DNA from: Sarcomyxa edulis
Lineage: Eukaryota > Basidiomycota > Agaricomycetes > Agaricales > Mycenaceae
Assembly (NCBI GenBank): GCA_009761415.1
Contig: QUOL01000002.1
Location: forward strand, 2,108,001 to 2,172,000
Length of the DNA: 64,000 bases
Reading direction: 5' to 3'
Shown piece by piece: positions 50,814 through 61,748 of this stretch (position 1 is the stretch's first letter; each line of letters begins with the position of its first letter). Made by a program: the position numbers and the translations under genes. Under the pieces are notes generated by a model. The model had not been told where the DNA came from and did not search any database. It worked only from the letters and a program-made list of their open reading frames with translations.

Positions 50814-53217
50814 ATGCCTAATCGACCCATACCCTCCTACGTTTCCCGCGCTTCCTCCATGGCGGAAGACCGGCACATCAAAGCTGAGTTACAGGCGAAG
50901 TACGTCAAGGAGTTGTGGTTTTTCTTGACTGCAGTCATCGCTTTATTGGCTTGCTTTCGCGCTGCACGCTACTTGGCAGGACTTGTTGTCAAACCGAGCC
51001 TTATTCAGCTCTCGAAGGACAAGAACGATCCAGAATCCATACGCTCGAATAATGGCCGAATTTCCATACGACGCGTTCCCGCTGCTTTTGCAGCTGGGTT
51101 CAGAATTGTAGCATTTCGCTGGACTGTTCCAATTGGTCCTCGATCCGTCGCCTCCGTCTCGGAGCTAGTGTTCATCATAGGGTATATCCTCGCTATCTTC
51201 ATCTGGCTTCTGGTGGATAGTATGTCCGATCTTCTCGTTCATTGGCGCTCTTTCTCTACTCACAACCACACCTTCGATAGCACGCGACCTGCAGACCATG
51301 TTTTATGAGGACCGGGCAGCACATTTCGCCTCAAGCCAGCTCCCCCTCATCGTGTCTCTCGCCGGTAAAAATAACATAATATCTTGTAAGCATTTTCCTC
51401 TGCGTTGCCAAATACTTGCTGAATGGCTTCTGCAGTCTTGACTGGTATAGGACATGAGAAAGTAAGTGCTCCACGTCTCTTTCCAAGCTTGCCATAATTA
51501 TGTGCTTACCAAAGCCCAGCTCAACGTGCTACACCGTGCCGCAGCGAGGACGTGTCTCATTCTGATTTGGATGCATGCTATAGCCCGTACTTCGTCGGGG
51601 TATGTTACATATCTTGAGATCCATATCTCATCTCGCTGTTAATGTTGACATCCAGACTTCCGGAAATTTTTGACTTCACTCATCCATGGATGATGTCCGG
51701 CGCTACAAGCTTGACTGCTTTCTCATTGGCCACACTCCTATCTATCCGACCAGTCAGACAGATGGCCTTCGAATTCTTCCTTGTATCCCATATCATCTTG
51801 GTAGCGTAAGCTCTTTGTCATAGGCTGAGACGACGCGTGTTTGTTTATTTTCAACTCTAGGGCGTTTTTAATATGTGGATACTTCCATGCAAGAGATCCC
51901 GGGTTAGCACACATTTATTTCTCCGTTATAGCACATTGGCCGATTGTTCCCCTTACAGCTTTGGCGTCTATATTTGGCCTGGACTGGTGATATGGGCTTT
52001 TGACCGAGTTCTTCGCGTCTCCCGTCTCCTATGGAATAATCGAATCTGGAGTGCTAAGAATGAGCACTCGATCGCAACCGTCGAACTGATATCTCAAGAT
52101 ACAGTTCGACTCACTCTTCGTCGGCAGTTCACGTGGACTCCTGGACAACATGCATATGTTATACTCCCTTCCGTCAGTACCCTCCCTACTGAAGCCCACC
52201 CTTTCACTATTGCCAGCATTCCCAAGAAGTTGGAAGGGACTGACGACAAAGAAGTGGTTTTCCTTATCCGAGGACGCAGCGGGTTTACACGACGCTTGAA
52301 AGATTTTGCGTCTCGAAACGGTGAAGGAAGCAATACGGTGCCAGCTTTCTTGGATGGTCCATATGGATGTCCACCGAACTTGAACACGTTCACCACTTGT
52401 GTGTTGATTGCTGGTAAGTGGTTGACCCAGCTGTTATCATTCTTCCTTATCTCATCTAATCTTGCTTATTCTAGGCGGGTCCGGTGTTTCTTATACACTG
52501 CCCCTTCTCTTGGATATTATAGTGTATGTCTTGGTTTCATCCGATTGGCCTTGTGATCTGAGACCATATTCCTTTCTCTGTTTTGTTAGGAAAGCACGCG
52601 GAGGGAAATCGGCGGTCAGGCGAGTGGTGTTTGTGTGGGCTGTTAGAGATGGAGGTAATAGTCTAGCAGTCCGTTTTTCCGGTGTGTTGTTACTCACCAA
52701 GTTCCCTCCACCTTAGATCACTTGACATGGATATCTAAAGCGCTCACGAACGCATTGGCTTCCGTGCCTCCATCCTTGACACTTGAACCTCGTGTTTATA
52801 TAACAGGTTCTGCGAGTTATCAGATTCCTGTTGTGGAATCTGATAAATTTACTCCACCCCCAACACCATCCTCATCTGGAGCTCTTTCGATTCAAGAGCA
52901 GACATCTGACGTCGAACTTCCAGTGTACTCGGCATTGAAATTGACTCAAGGACGACCTAGTATCCGAAAACTCCTTCACGACGAGATTACGACGTCCCCT
53001 GGGCCTGTCTCTGTCGACGGTAAGTCTGTTGGCTGTTTTGGATCTGGTCTTGGAATTATCTCTCATGCACTACACTATAGTCGCAGGACCTTCTGCTCTT
53101 TCGCAGTCAGTTCGTCAGGAGCTTCGGAGAGCAGAGTTAGTGAGCCCTATCGGGGTGCTCAAGGGGTTACCAACAGTCGAATTGCATGTGGAAACTTTTG
53201 GAATGGTGAAATCATGA
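50814..53217 (+). CDS. Ferric reductase (Fre type) with FAD and NADPH domains
   Basis: Exons 50814-51219, 51281-51385, 51436-51461, 51520-51599, 51656-51805, 51861-51902, 51959-52413, 52475-52523, 52590-52654, 52717-53019 and 53081-53217 give 605 residues. It moves electrons from NADPH through FAD and two hemes to reduce extracellular iron or copper chelates. Heme histidine pairs 13 residues apart are in VLHRAAARTCLILIWMHAIA and SHIILVAAFLICGYFHARDP. FAD binding: FTWTPGQHAYVILP and AHPFTIASIP. NAD(P) binding: FLDGPYGCPPNLN, VLIAGGSGVSYTLPLL. The C-terminus is HVETFGMVKS. A Ser/Pro-rich loop near residue 480 separates parts of the NADPH lobe. ATG 50814 was preferred; an in-frame ATG lies four codons upstream. 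Confidence 0.9.
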
Positions 53218-53367
53218 ATCAGGGACTTAGTAGGACGCTATTAGATAACGATCATACATCACGAATGGCTCAGAGATGGGAGTGGCATTTCCCTAGTTCG
53301 CCCTTTGTTTTGCCACGGTCGTCCGTCGACAATACAGGGTATACATGCGGTATCACCAAAGCCGAAA

Positions 53368-55655
53368 CTACTCTTTCCATGTGCCCTTCACTAGATCCCA
53401 AACTTTCACTACGCCTGTTCCGATGCTTTGTGCAGATGATGAGTACAGATCATTCCAGGGGACGAGGGAGACGTACTTTGCATCCGCCACTTTATCTAAT
53501 GGTGTCCATACAGCGTTCACCACAGGATTTTCTTGTTCATCATCCTCACTAGAGAGATAATCATCCTTTTTACGACTACCCTTCTTCTTTCCTCGCAAAC
53601 CAGATTTCTTTCTGTCCTTCGTAGAAGGGAGACGACATCGAGTAGACAGTTCTGGAGGAGCATCACCACCTTCTAGCAATACCCACTGCGCCCTATAGGT
53701 CTTTTTGATATGCGAGAAAACGTGGATGACCTCTCCAGCAGATTGGATGTCTTTGATCCGATATCCGGTGTTGACTAGATCAACTGTCTTCTCCACATCC
53801 GTACTGCGTATACGACTACGTTTTGAAACGGAGTTGGTAGAACCTTTGTAAGGTTGTATAGTATCGCGCAGCATCCCTGAGAGAAGCGTATATGGGATTT
53901 TAGAAACTTCTCCAGCTGAGATAGATATAGGTACGTTGGGCAACGTAGGAAATTCATCTAGACCAGCCAAAAGACCTGCAGAAATACATTAAATAAGGGT
54001 ACGGGCAAGGGCAAGGAGAAGGCCGCTTACCACCCTTAGGTCGTCTGACTAGCAAAAACTGTCTGTCTTCCAAACCACTCTTAGAACGCCATTCGATGAC
54101 GTTGACAATATCCAACTCCTCCCTAGCTTTCTTCCGCTCGACTTTCATCGGATATGCGGTTACAAGACTTCCGAGAGGTAGTGGTTCGCATAATGTACAT
54201 GCGTCTTCAATGTCCTGAATATCATCCTCCTGTACATAGATTTGCGTTGAACGAAGATAATTGCTGGCAATGTCATGCAACAAGATCATACCGGTAATTT
54301 GCTTTCTCTATTCGTGTAAGCAGTACACCAAGCATTCAGAGGGCATATTTCGCAGCTAGGCTCGCGAACCTTGCAGACGGTACTCCCTAGTTCAATGAGG
54401 GCTTGATTGATGTCGCCTGGGTGATCTATTGGGGCAGTCGGCGTTTCGTCCGACTCCTCGACAATGGTTTGTTGCACCATAACACTAGCAGCTGCCCAAA
54501 GGACATCGAGGGTCGCCTTTGCTTTAGGCTGAGCATGCAGTGCCAATAATCTGCTCATGAGTCTGTGGACATTCCCGTCTAGCTTCACAGAGACTGGAAT
54601 GAGATTGTTTGTATCAAAGACGGAACAGTCACTTACCACGGGCACCCGCTCCGCATAAGCGATAGAGCAAATTGCTCCTGCACTATAACGACCAATCCCT
54701 GGAATATTGGCTGGTGGACACCGTCAGGATCAAGAGACTTAGATGTTGCGAACAAGATGCGCATACCTTCCATGTCTTTGGCGTTGTCGGGTAGTCTTCC
54801 GGAGAAGTCCTTTACAGCCTTTTGTGCTCCAGCAAGAAGGCGTGAAGCACGGGAGTAATATCTAAGTTAAGGGTTACAGTTATGGTTTACGTTGGAGTTA
54901 ATCATAGGTGGGATTTGCGTACCCCAGACCTTTCCAGATCGCATTGACTTCGTCTAGAGGAGAGGATGCCTAGATGCCACTTGGAAGTCGGTAAAGAAAG
55001 GCCAATGTAAATTCTTCAGGAACGAAATCACCCACGAGGTCACGAATTGTAGGAAATCTGTAATGCGCACAATTTGAGTTCTCGACATCATGTACAAATG
55101 GAGCAGGCCACATACTTCTCCATCCATCGATTATAATAAGGAATGACTGTCGCCACTTGTGTTTGCTGAAGCATGATCTCTGAGACCCACACCTATTGAA
55201 GAAGCATGTAAATCGAGGTGACTGATAGAGCCTCCTGCAAACACTGACGATACCTCGTAGGCACGCTGTGCGCGTTCCTCCTTTCCCAGAGATGGATCGT
55301 ATGGTTTTCTCCAGGGCATGCCACGCATGTCATGAACACCTGAGTACCATTCAAGGAGGGCTGCACGCATTCGAGATGGGTCTTGAAGTGTGTGTGTCGA
55401 AACGCTATGCAAAGCGCGTGAAGGACTATCGCACTCCACATCAGCGACTATTACTTCGGGTTGGCGTTTAGTTTTCTTCTTTGGGGGCCGGCCCTTCGCT
55501 GGTTTTTGGGCTCCTTTGCTATTGCTATGCAAATAGTCACTTCCGGACCCAGAGCTTCCCTGATCATTGTACTCGTCTTCTGATTCGGAAGCTTGACGTT
55601 TCGCCATGGGAGGCTTTCGAACTCGTGATAGACCTAAGTACGCAGGTCGTAACAT
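53368..55655 (-). CDS. A/G-specific adenine DNA glycosylase (MutY homologue)
   Basis: Exons 55655-55254, 55192-55116, 55057-55036, 54969-54923, 54861-54767, 54710-54637, 54582-54292, 54229-54031, 53975-53477 and 53425-53368 give 587 residues. It removes A opposite 8-oxoG. Core motifs: [31 protein letters not shown] with catalytic Glu, [16 protein letters not shown], helix-hairpin-helix [17 protein letters not shown] and catalytic Asp in LDGNVHRL. The 4Fe-4S loop C-x6-C-x2-C-x5-C is in [19 protein letters not shown]-terminal NUDIX-like domain ([34 protein letters not shown]) is interrupted by a basic insert. The first 16 residues ([16 protein letters not shown]) look like a presequence before a second Met with a nuclear-type basic region. 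Confidence 0.9.
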
Positions 55656-56303
55656 ATATATTTATCAGCTTGATATTGAGAGTGCGATCTCAAAATGCGT
55701 ACCCTTGTGTTCGAGCTGTGCAGGCTCAAGGAAAGTCGACAAAGGTTTTTTCTGCACAATCCAACGATCGTGGTTGGATCGGAAATAAAGTTCCGACTTC
55801 CGAGTCGCGTCGCGCTTCACACTGTCAGTGTTTGGCAAGACCTTCTCGACGTCAAAACATAGGGGGGAAAATGGGATGGTTAAACTTGGGTCAAACATAG
55901 AAGAATGGGACTAGAGATTTGTATGATTATAAGAATGTAAACATAACGAGCTATGAAAACGAAAACGCTACAAAAAAAGACAGGTGCTAGGATGTGATAC
56001 AGACAGACCAGAAACATGAGAGAGATACAATACTAGTAGGATATATGAAGAACACGATAGAAGAGACAATAGTTGGGTGACTAGGTTATGGATGAGCATT
56101 GGGAAGAGCGCTAAAGATGAAGAGAGACTTGACACTTACTTGCAAGATAGAAGTCAAAGAAGTTCGGGCACATCGAAAAAATGGAGGAGCCACAGTGAGG
56201 TCAAGAAGATATCCTTTGTGCGTCAGCGGGCAAGGCCAACGTTTTCACTTTATGTTAGCTATAAGTCAGATGTTTATAGACGCCGTCGAGAAGATGGTGA
56301 TGC
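55656..56303. other. Spacer with no gene resolved
   Basis: 650 bp between the MutY start and the 3' end of the membrane-protein frame. Short frames on both strands show no recognisable content. It should include the MutY promoter and the 3' UTR (possibly a last exon) of the neighbour. Confidence 0.3.
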
Positions 56304-58418
56304 TTACCGCTGATCTGCAAGATCTACCCAACTCCCGTCCTCCCAGAACGAGATCAAATTCTTCTTGGGATTAATCTCTTTCGCGGCAGATCGTACGTTG
56401 CGGCCATTGTAAGGATAGTAGATGTCTTCACGCTCACCCAAAATATGCGTGACACCATCACGATGCGTGAAATTACTTAGACCCAGCAACGCAAGATCGA
56501 CTTCTGTGGAGCGTCCTGAGTCGAGTAGAGTAGCACTGGTTTCAGATCCTGAAGAAGCTTCGACTTTGCCTGAGGTGTGTCTTGAGGGAGTGGCCGATGG
56601 TGCTACGCCCGAGTTCTCGATCATGGTCCGGAAAGTCTCGTCCATGAACAAACTCGAGTCCCAATCGCTAGTTTCTTCGACCAGTTCGCGTATGATACCA
56701 AGGATGATATTGGGATCTTCGTCTTCTGTTCGTTGCGTAGAACTACGAGTGCGGCTTCTCCTGGTCGTATAGCCACTGGCTCTGTTTAGCTCCTCGCTTC
56801 CTCTATATCTCGGTTCGTGACCGATATTCGAGTAGGTACTGTCCATGGAGCTCCTGGCCGAGGATGATGGGCGACTAGTCTTTTCGTTGGCGGAGATATT
56901 CAGTTGTGAGACAGATTCACTATCGGAAGAGTCTGGGAGGATCATAGTCCTCAGAGGCGATGGACCGATCGTAGTGCTCCTCCTGGGTCTCGCAGGCCTC
57001 GGGGCCTTCACTTTGAGTATGGGCGCTATGATGACAGGTGTCGCTGCGGCAGGTGCAGGTGAATGCGGCAAAGGCGGAGAGAGGTTGTATGAAGGGAAGG
57101 GAATCTCCAACGGTGTGAAGTTGATGGAATGGTTCAACGAAGCTAGAGGTGGACGTGGAGCTGGACTCTGACAGTCCAATTTGGTCGTACGAGATGGAGG
57201 TGGTGTCGGCTTGAAGTATTGGCCAGCTGTGGAGACCGCGCGAGAGTAGATGGATTCCACTTCAGATTGATCCTGGGGCGTCTCCTTGGGCTTGCGCTTT
57301 GAATTTTGAGCTAGAGCGTAGGGATGCGAAATGAAAGATATTGGCCGTGGTACGGAACCCTCTCCTTCAACATTGGGCATAGTTACGGCAGAAGACAGTC
57401 GACGAAGTAGAGGTAAAGGCGGTAAGGGCGGAATAATGTCATGAATGGACTTAGGATTGTGGATCGAAGCAGGAGGTGTGAGATTTGGCGAAAAAGTGGG
57501 AGACCCTTGTTTCGGTGACAACGGTAAAGGCAAGTCCAACCCATTTGTTTGCGGGACCAGTCTGAGTGATGCGGTTCCTGGCAAAGAAGTCCTCGATGAA
57601 TCTGATCGTCGGCTCTTCGTACTTTTGAGACTGGAATGCCTTGTTCGTTGCAAAGCGTCGCTGACATCCTTTCGGCTCACAGAAGGGAGCGAGAATCGAC
57701 GAGGCATCTGAGATCTATATGCTTTGCTAGGAAGTCGAAGCGAACGAGACCTCTTTTGTCCGGTACCATCTTGTAAGCTATACAGAGCACGAGTATCTGT
57801 CACGTTGGAGAGCGAGAGCGAGCTGTGTCTTCCTATCCCAAGTATAGATCTATTCTCAGGAATGCTCGAGTTCTGAGTTTGGGAGCGCGAGTGAGAGTTG
57901 TGACGGCGACGCGATTCGGTGTGTAATTGATACATGAACGAAGCTTGCTGCTGCTCCTTCCATACTGCCTTGTCGACAGACGGTTTGACTCTAGTTTCCC
58001 ATCCCGGGGATCCAAACAGGCCCACCAGAATACCTACCTTCTCGCTCTTTTCGACCATGCTTCCAGTAGTTGAGCGAATGAAAGATGTAGATGAGCGGTA
58101 GTATGAGTCAACTGCGAAAGAACCAGGAAGAGAATCAAGTCTAGAGCGCGTGTGCATCGAGTTGTTACGACGATGCTTCATGTAAAGATGTTTCGCAATC
58201 AAAAGAAGCACCAAAAGAAGGAGGAGGGTGAGGACAACGGCCAGACAAGGACCTGCGGCATAGTTTTGGGACGATGAGAGTGGTGACGCAGAGACAAGAC
58301 TGGCAAATAAGAGAAGTCGAAATAGAGCTGAGAAACAAATGGCCATAGTCGACCCCGCTCGCTTGCTAGGTAGTTTGGTGAGAGTGCGAAACAAGGCGGG
58401 CAGGCGGGCAACTAGCAA
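56304..58418 (-). CDS. Single-pass membrane protein with long disordered tail
   Basis: One uninterrupted frame of 704 codons; the likelier start is the ATG at 58346 (MAICFSAL), giving 680 residues. It has a hydrophobic leader (AICFSALFRLLLFASLVSAS) and a second strong membrane segment (CLAVVLTLLLLLVLLLIAKH) followed by basic residues, so the rest is probably cytoplasmic. The tail is Ser/Arg/Pro-rich with many potential phosphosites (SRSLRLPSK, RRFSLPSVSRKD), proline runs and a conserved-looking acidic C-terminus (GIIRELVEETSDWDSSLFMD, KKNLISFWEDGSWVDLADQR). The stop overlaps a donor-like GCGGTAAGCATC, so a short final exon may exist. No family recognised. It is the only long intronless gene in the window. 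Confidence 0.7.
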   Translation of the reverse strand: MLVARLPALFRTLTKLPSKRAGSTMAICFSALFRLLLFASLVSASPLSSSQNYAAGPCLAVVLTLLLLLVLLLIAKHLYMKHRRNNSMHTRSRLDSLPGSFAVDSYYRSSTSFIRSTTGSMVEKSEKVGILVGLFGSPGWETRVKPSVDKAVWKEQQQASFMYQLHTESRRRHNSHSRSQTQNSSIPENRSILGIGRHSSLSLSNVTDTRALYSLQDGTGQKRSRSLRLPSKAYRSQMPRRFSLPSVSRKDVSDALQRTRHSSLKSTKSRRSDSSRTSLPGTASLRLVPQTNGLDLPLPLSPKQGSPTFSPNLTPPASIHNPKSIHDIIPPLPPLPLLRRLSSAVTMPNVEGEGSVPRPISFISHPYALAQNSKRKPKETPQDQSEVESIYSRAVSTAGQYFKPTPPPSRTTKLDCQSPAPRPPLASLNHSINFTPLEIPFPSYNLSPPLPHSPAPAAATPVIIAPILKVKAPRPARPRRSTTIGPSPLRTMILPDSSDSESVSQLNISANEKTSRPSSSARSSMDSTYSNIGHEPRYRGSEELNRASGYTTRRSRTRSSTQRTEDEDPNIILGIIRELVEETSDWDSSLFMDETFRTMIENSGVAPSATPSRHTSGKVEASSGSETSATLLDSGRSTEVDLALLGLSNFTHRDGVTHILGEREDIYYPYNGRNVRSAAKEINPKKNLISFWEDGSWVDLADQR

Positions 58419-58512
58419 GAATTTCAGGACAGAAAATTGACGAGAACGTCGTCTGTCACGGTCACGTCACGGGATTGGAGCTTTCGCGTCCACTTGTGAC
58501 TTGAAGCTTCGT

Positions 58513-58540
58513 CCGCGACTAGCCGCGACTAGCCGCGACT
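58513..58540. repeat. Tandem 10-bp repeat, CCGCGACTAG unit
   Basis: The octamer CCGCGACT occurs three times in register at 58513, 58523 and 58533, joined by AG, with a CCGCGTC variant just after. It lies about 170 bp upstream of the likely membrane-protein start. A clustered binding site is possible but unproven. Confidence 0.5.
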
Positions 58541-58719
58541 CCGCGTCAATTCGCGTCAGTCCTTGCGCATGCACCACTTGGAGAGGGATATTTCTCTGGC
58601 ATGCTGACCGAGAATATTAATTCCATACATTTCTTCCAACAAATCATACTCCTATCCTTATCTGATGTGGCTGTGCGATGCCAGTGGTATGTATTCCTCG
58701 GGTTCACATATATGTACAA

Positions 58720-59336
58720 TCACTGCGGGAATTCGCCAGAGTCGGCGAGTGCGCTCTCGGCGCTCTTCTTGGCTGTTGTAACCTTATTAGTGAGTCTGCA
58801 CGGTATATGAACACATATGAATATCCCACCAGCATGCTTTGCTTTCTCCTTGTCGATGAAGTCGAGCTGCGTGACAACATGAAGTCAAGGCATGGACAGA
58901 CATTCGAGATCGAGGTACTTACTCCTTTGGTCTCTACCTCACGCTCAATGAAGGCACCAGCGAATGTTGCTCTAGATGATCGTCAGTACAAGGATCGCTA
59001 TAAAATCCTCATAAGACTCTCGGGGACATACATAAGCTCTTTGGCCTCGGCATGGCTATCGGGCTTGCCATTTGCTGCGACGTGCTTCTCATACTGCTTG
59101 GCAGCCTGGTTGAAAGAAAGGAGATATGCTTCAGTATTGATGAGCGATTACAAACGGACGTGGCCCCGATCATACCTCGTACGACGCAGCTGCTGCGAGG
59201 AGCTCATGTGAGAAGTCGGCCTTGTGTTCTCCGCTGGTCACCTAGAGTACATGTTAGCTTGGCTCTAGCATAGTTATTCAGAATGTACCTCGGCGTGGGC
59301 TTGCGCTTCGGAAGAGTCGTCGCTGAACCAAGGCAT
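58720..59336 (-). CDS. CipC-like small protein, copy B
   Basis: Exons 59336-59289, 59241-59176, 59105-59032, 58971-58923, 58866-58830 and 58772-58720 give 108 residues. It belongs to the CipC-like (DUF3759) family of small cytosolic fungal proteins, first noted as induced by concanamycin; function unknown. Sequence landmarks: MPWFSDDSSEAQAHAEV, HKADFSHELLAAAASYEAAK, YEKHVAANGKPDSHAEAKEL, FAGAFIEREVETKGLDFIDK and a C-terminus ending ADSGEFPQ. Exon sizes and phases match copy A exactly for the first five exons (48, 66, 74, 49, 37 nt), showing tandem duplication. It differs by Pro at position 2 where copy A has Gly, and by a two-residue extension. Confidence 0.88.
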
Positions 59337-59772
59337 GTTGTATTTAGTGACGTGTTGAGTGGGGAAGGAGCTGGAAGGGTGAGTTGGGTCGATGATGTGC
59401 AAGAACGGACTTATATAGTACATATCGGGAGCAGCCGCAGGGGTGGAGGACGATGATGAAATAAACCGCAAGTATTCTGTTCCTGCGTGATACAGCCGGT
59501 GCCTTTCCGAAGGAGTGGCTTCATCACACTCTGTGAGGGGTGGAATCACACACTGGAGTGTTCAAACTTAAAAAACAATATGTCGTCCTATTCGGGAGTG
59601 TAAGTTCTGGGGGAAGTCTCCATAGGAACTAGGAGAACTTACACCGCCTTACTGTGAAGTATAGCGTCTTATTTCAATATCGTTTGCCATTCAGATCCGC
59701 CTAACAATGGTATAATAATGATTTCTTCCTTAGAGCACTTGATACATTTACTGTTTATATATTGTTCGATGT

Positions 59773-60382
59773 TCAGAAGTCACCAGAGTCGGCGAGGGCA
59801 GATTCGGCCTGTTCTTTGGCTAGAAGGAAGTAAATTTTAGAGCGATGTTGAAAGAAAAAGAAGCTATCGTTGCTTACCTTGGTGCTGGGCTCTCTCCTTG
59901 TCAACGAAGTCAAGCTACAGGTGATGAATTCGAATAAGCAAGTGAACAGAATGACGACGCGTATATACTTACACCCTTGGTCTCGACGATGCGGTCGATG
60001 AAAGCACCAGTGAGTCCAGCACTACATATCTGGTGTGAGGAAGCTTCGATGATATCGAGGAAGAAATAATGCGTACAGGATTTCCTTAGCTTTTGCGTGG
60101 GACTCGGGCTGGCCGTTGGCCTCAACGTGCTTCTCGTAAGCCTTAGCGGCCTAGATTATAAGATCGAGCGACGATCAGAATATATCCAGCACCGATAAGG
60201 ACAAGGTTACTTACCTCGTAGGAAGCAGCAGCGGCGATCAGCTCATGGGACAACTCAGCCTTGTGGGGCGCGTTGGTCACCTGCGAGAGGGAACATTAGA
60301 GATCTGGCCTGATCAGAATAGATATCGAGCATACCTGGTCGTAGGCCTGAGCCTGGTCAGAGTCGTCAGAGAACCATCCCAT
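59773..60382 (-). CDS. CipC-like small protein, copy A
   Basis: Exons 60382-60335, 60280-60215, 60150-60077, 60021-59973, 59914-59878 and 59819-59773 give 106 residues. Landmarks: MGWFSDDSDQAQAYDQV, HKAELSHELIAAAASYEAAK, YEKHVEANGQPESHAKAKEI, GLTGAFIDRIVETKGLDFVD and ESALADSGDF. This is the more canonical member (MGWF start). Predicted as mostly helical, soluble, with no signal peptide. The codon choice is strongly C-ending (for example GCC, GAC, CAG, AAG), stronger than in most neighbours, which fits high expression. The upstream region (60383 onward) has a TATA-like TTATATA at 60462-60468. Confidence 0.9.
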
Positions 60383-61748
60383 TGTGTATGAATATGTGTT
60401 GGTGGAGTAAGTGATAGAAAGTTGTGGTGGGTGAGAATGAGGTAGGAAATGACGAGGGAGGCCTTATATACCTTTCGAGATACTGGGCTAGCGGAGCCTT
60501 AAAATAGACAGTTATGAAATAGGTCACGAGAGGAATCCCAAATCACCAATGGAAATCCCTGGAAGGCCTGGAAGAACATTACCTTGCGCAGCTTACGATT
60601 GGAGCAAGATGGTAGCACATGCCGGAGATTGGGGGCGTGAAGAGAAGAAGGCCGGTGACGTTGTTGAGCGTAGCTGAGCTCGGGACAATAGCTCCAGCTA
60701 ATGCTGTACACCTGTATTGCTTTATTCCAGTGTTGGGTTTACGCGCGTCGTCGCCCGCAGCATTGGTTCCTCCAGGGAAAAACGGATGGAACTCTCCTCC
60801 GGATCGGACAGTCATGGCGTGCCCGAAGTTGAAGAACAGTAAAAACCACTGACGAAAGATCACGAAAGATGGTACGATAGGGCACGAACTGGCACGGCCG
60901 CTGTCCCGCCCGGGAAAACCCATGAAGTATTTGGCTTCATCGATTCATCGATTATCGTCTATTCATAGATAGATTGATGTATGTGGATACTGGGGTAGTG
61001 TAGCCATAGAAATTCCAATGAATGGGCCTCATCTATCAAACACAATTGTAACCCCGTCGACAGGGCATACTGATAGTGTTTTTGGAACGGTTATGTTTAG
61101 ACGCAAGCGGGTACAGTGGATACTTCCACAGGTACCACCGGGAGACATATGGGAAGAAACCTCGAAGGCTCGAACGTGAAGAATGCAGAATTCGAAATTC
61201 TGTAGCATATGGCTGACCGGTCCTCCCTGTCATGCGATCCGAACGAGCATCGAATCTTGAAAGCCTGAACGATGATTGAAAGGCACGCATCTACCCTGCC
61301 TCTCGAGCATGATGCAATATCATCTTCCATATCGTGATGTGGCGCTATCCGCGAGTATACAGCAAGCTTCCCTGGATATCTTCGTCTGTACTTAGAACAA
61401 CTTTGTTGAAGGACTAACATCAATGGAGATGACCGCTGTGAATGGTTCCGAGTCGAAATGATGGCAGATACTCTTGATGCGATGCGGTGCGATGGACGTT
61501 TTATAATGAGAATAAACTGAGACATGAGGCGTGAACTGTGAGATGATAGTGGTAGCCACTGAACCGCCGATGAGGTTGAAGGAAAAGTTGTGAACAGCGA
61601 GCGCTAAGTGGACTAGGGGTCCACGTGGATCGCACATGGCTATGATCGGTGTCAACTCTTTGGGGCAACTTTGGGGAATGCTCAAGGCGGTCGGGGCCAG
61701 CGTCGGTCGTTCGCAGGGGCTTCAACGTCGGCTTCAACTATTATCACC
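60383..61748. other. Upstream/intergenic region without a gene
   Basis: 1.37 kb between CipC copy A and the lipase start. The 115-codon frames at 60579-60923 and 61097-61525 lack recognisable motifs or supporting introns. Around 60930-60980 are short ATCGATT/ATTCAT repeats. I see promoter-like sequence only. Confidence 0.35.

Noticed and set aside
60579..60923. 115-codon minus-strand frame upstream of CipC copy A
   Set aside because: No motif, no splice context and a competing frame on the other strand; better explained as promoter sequence.
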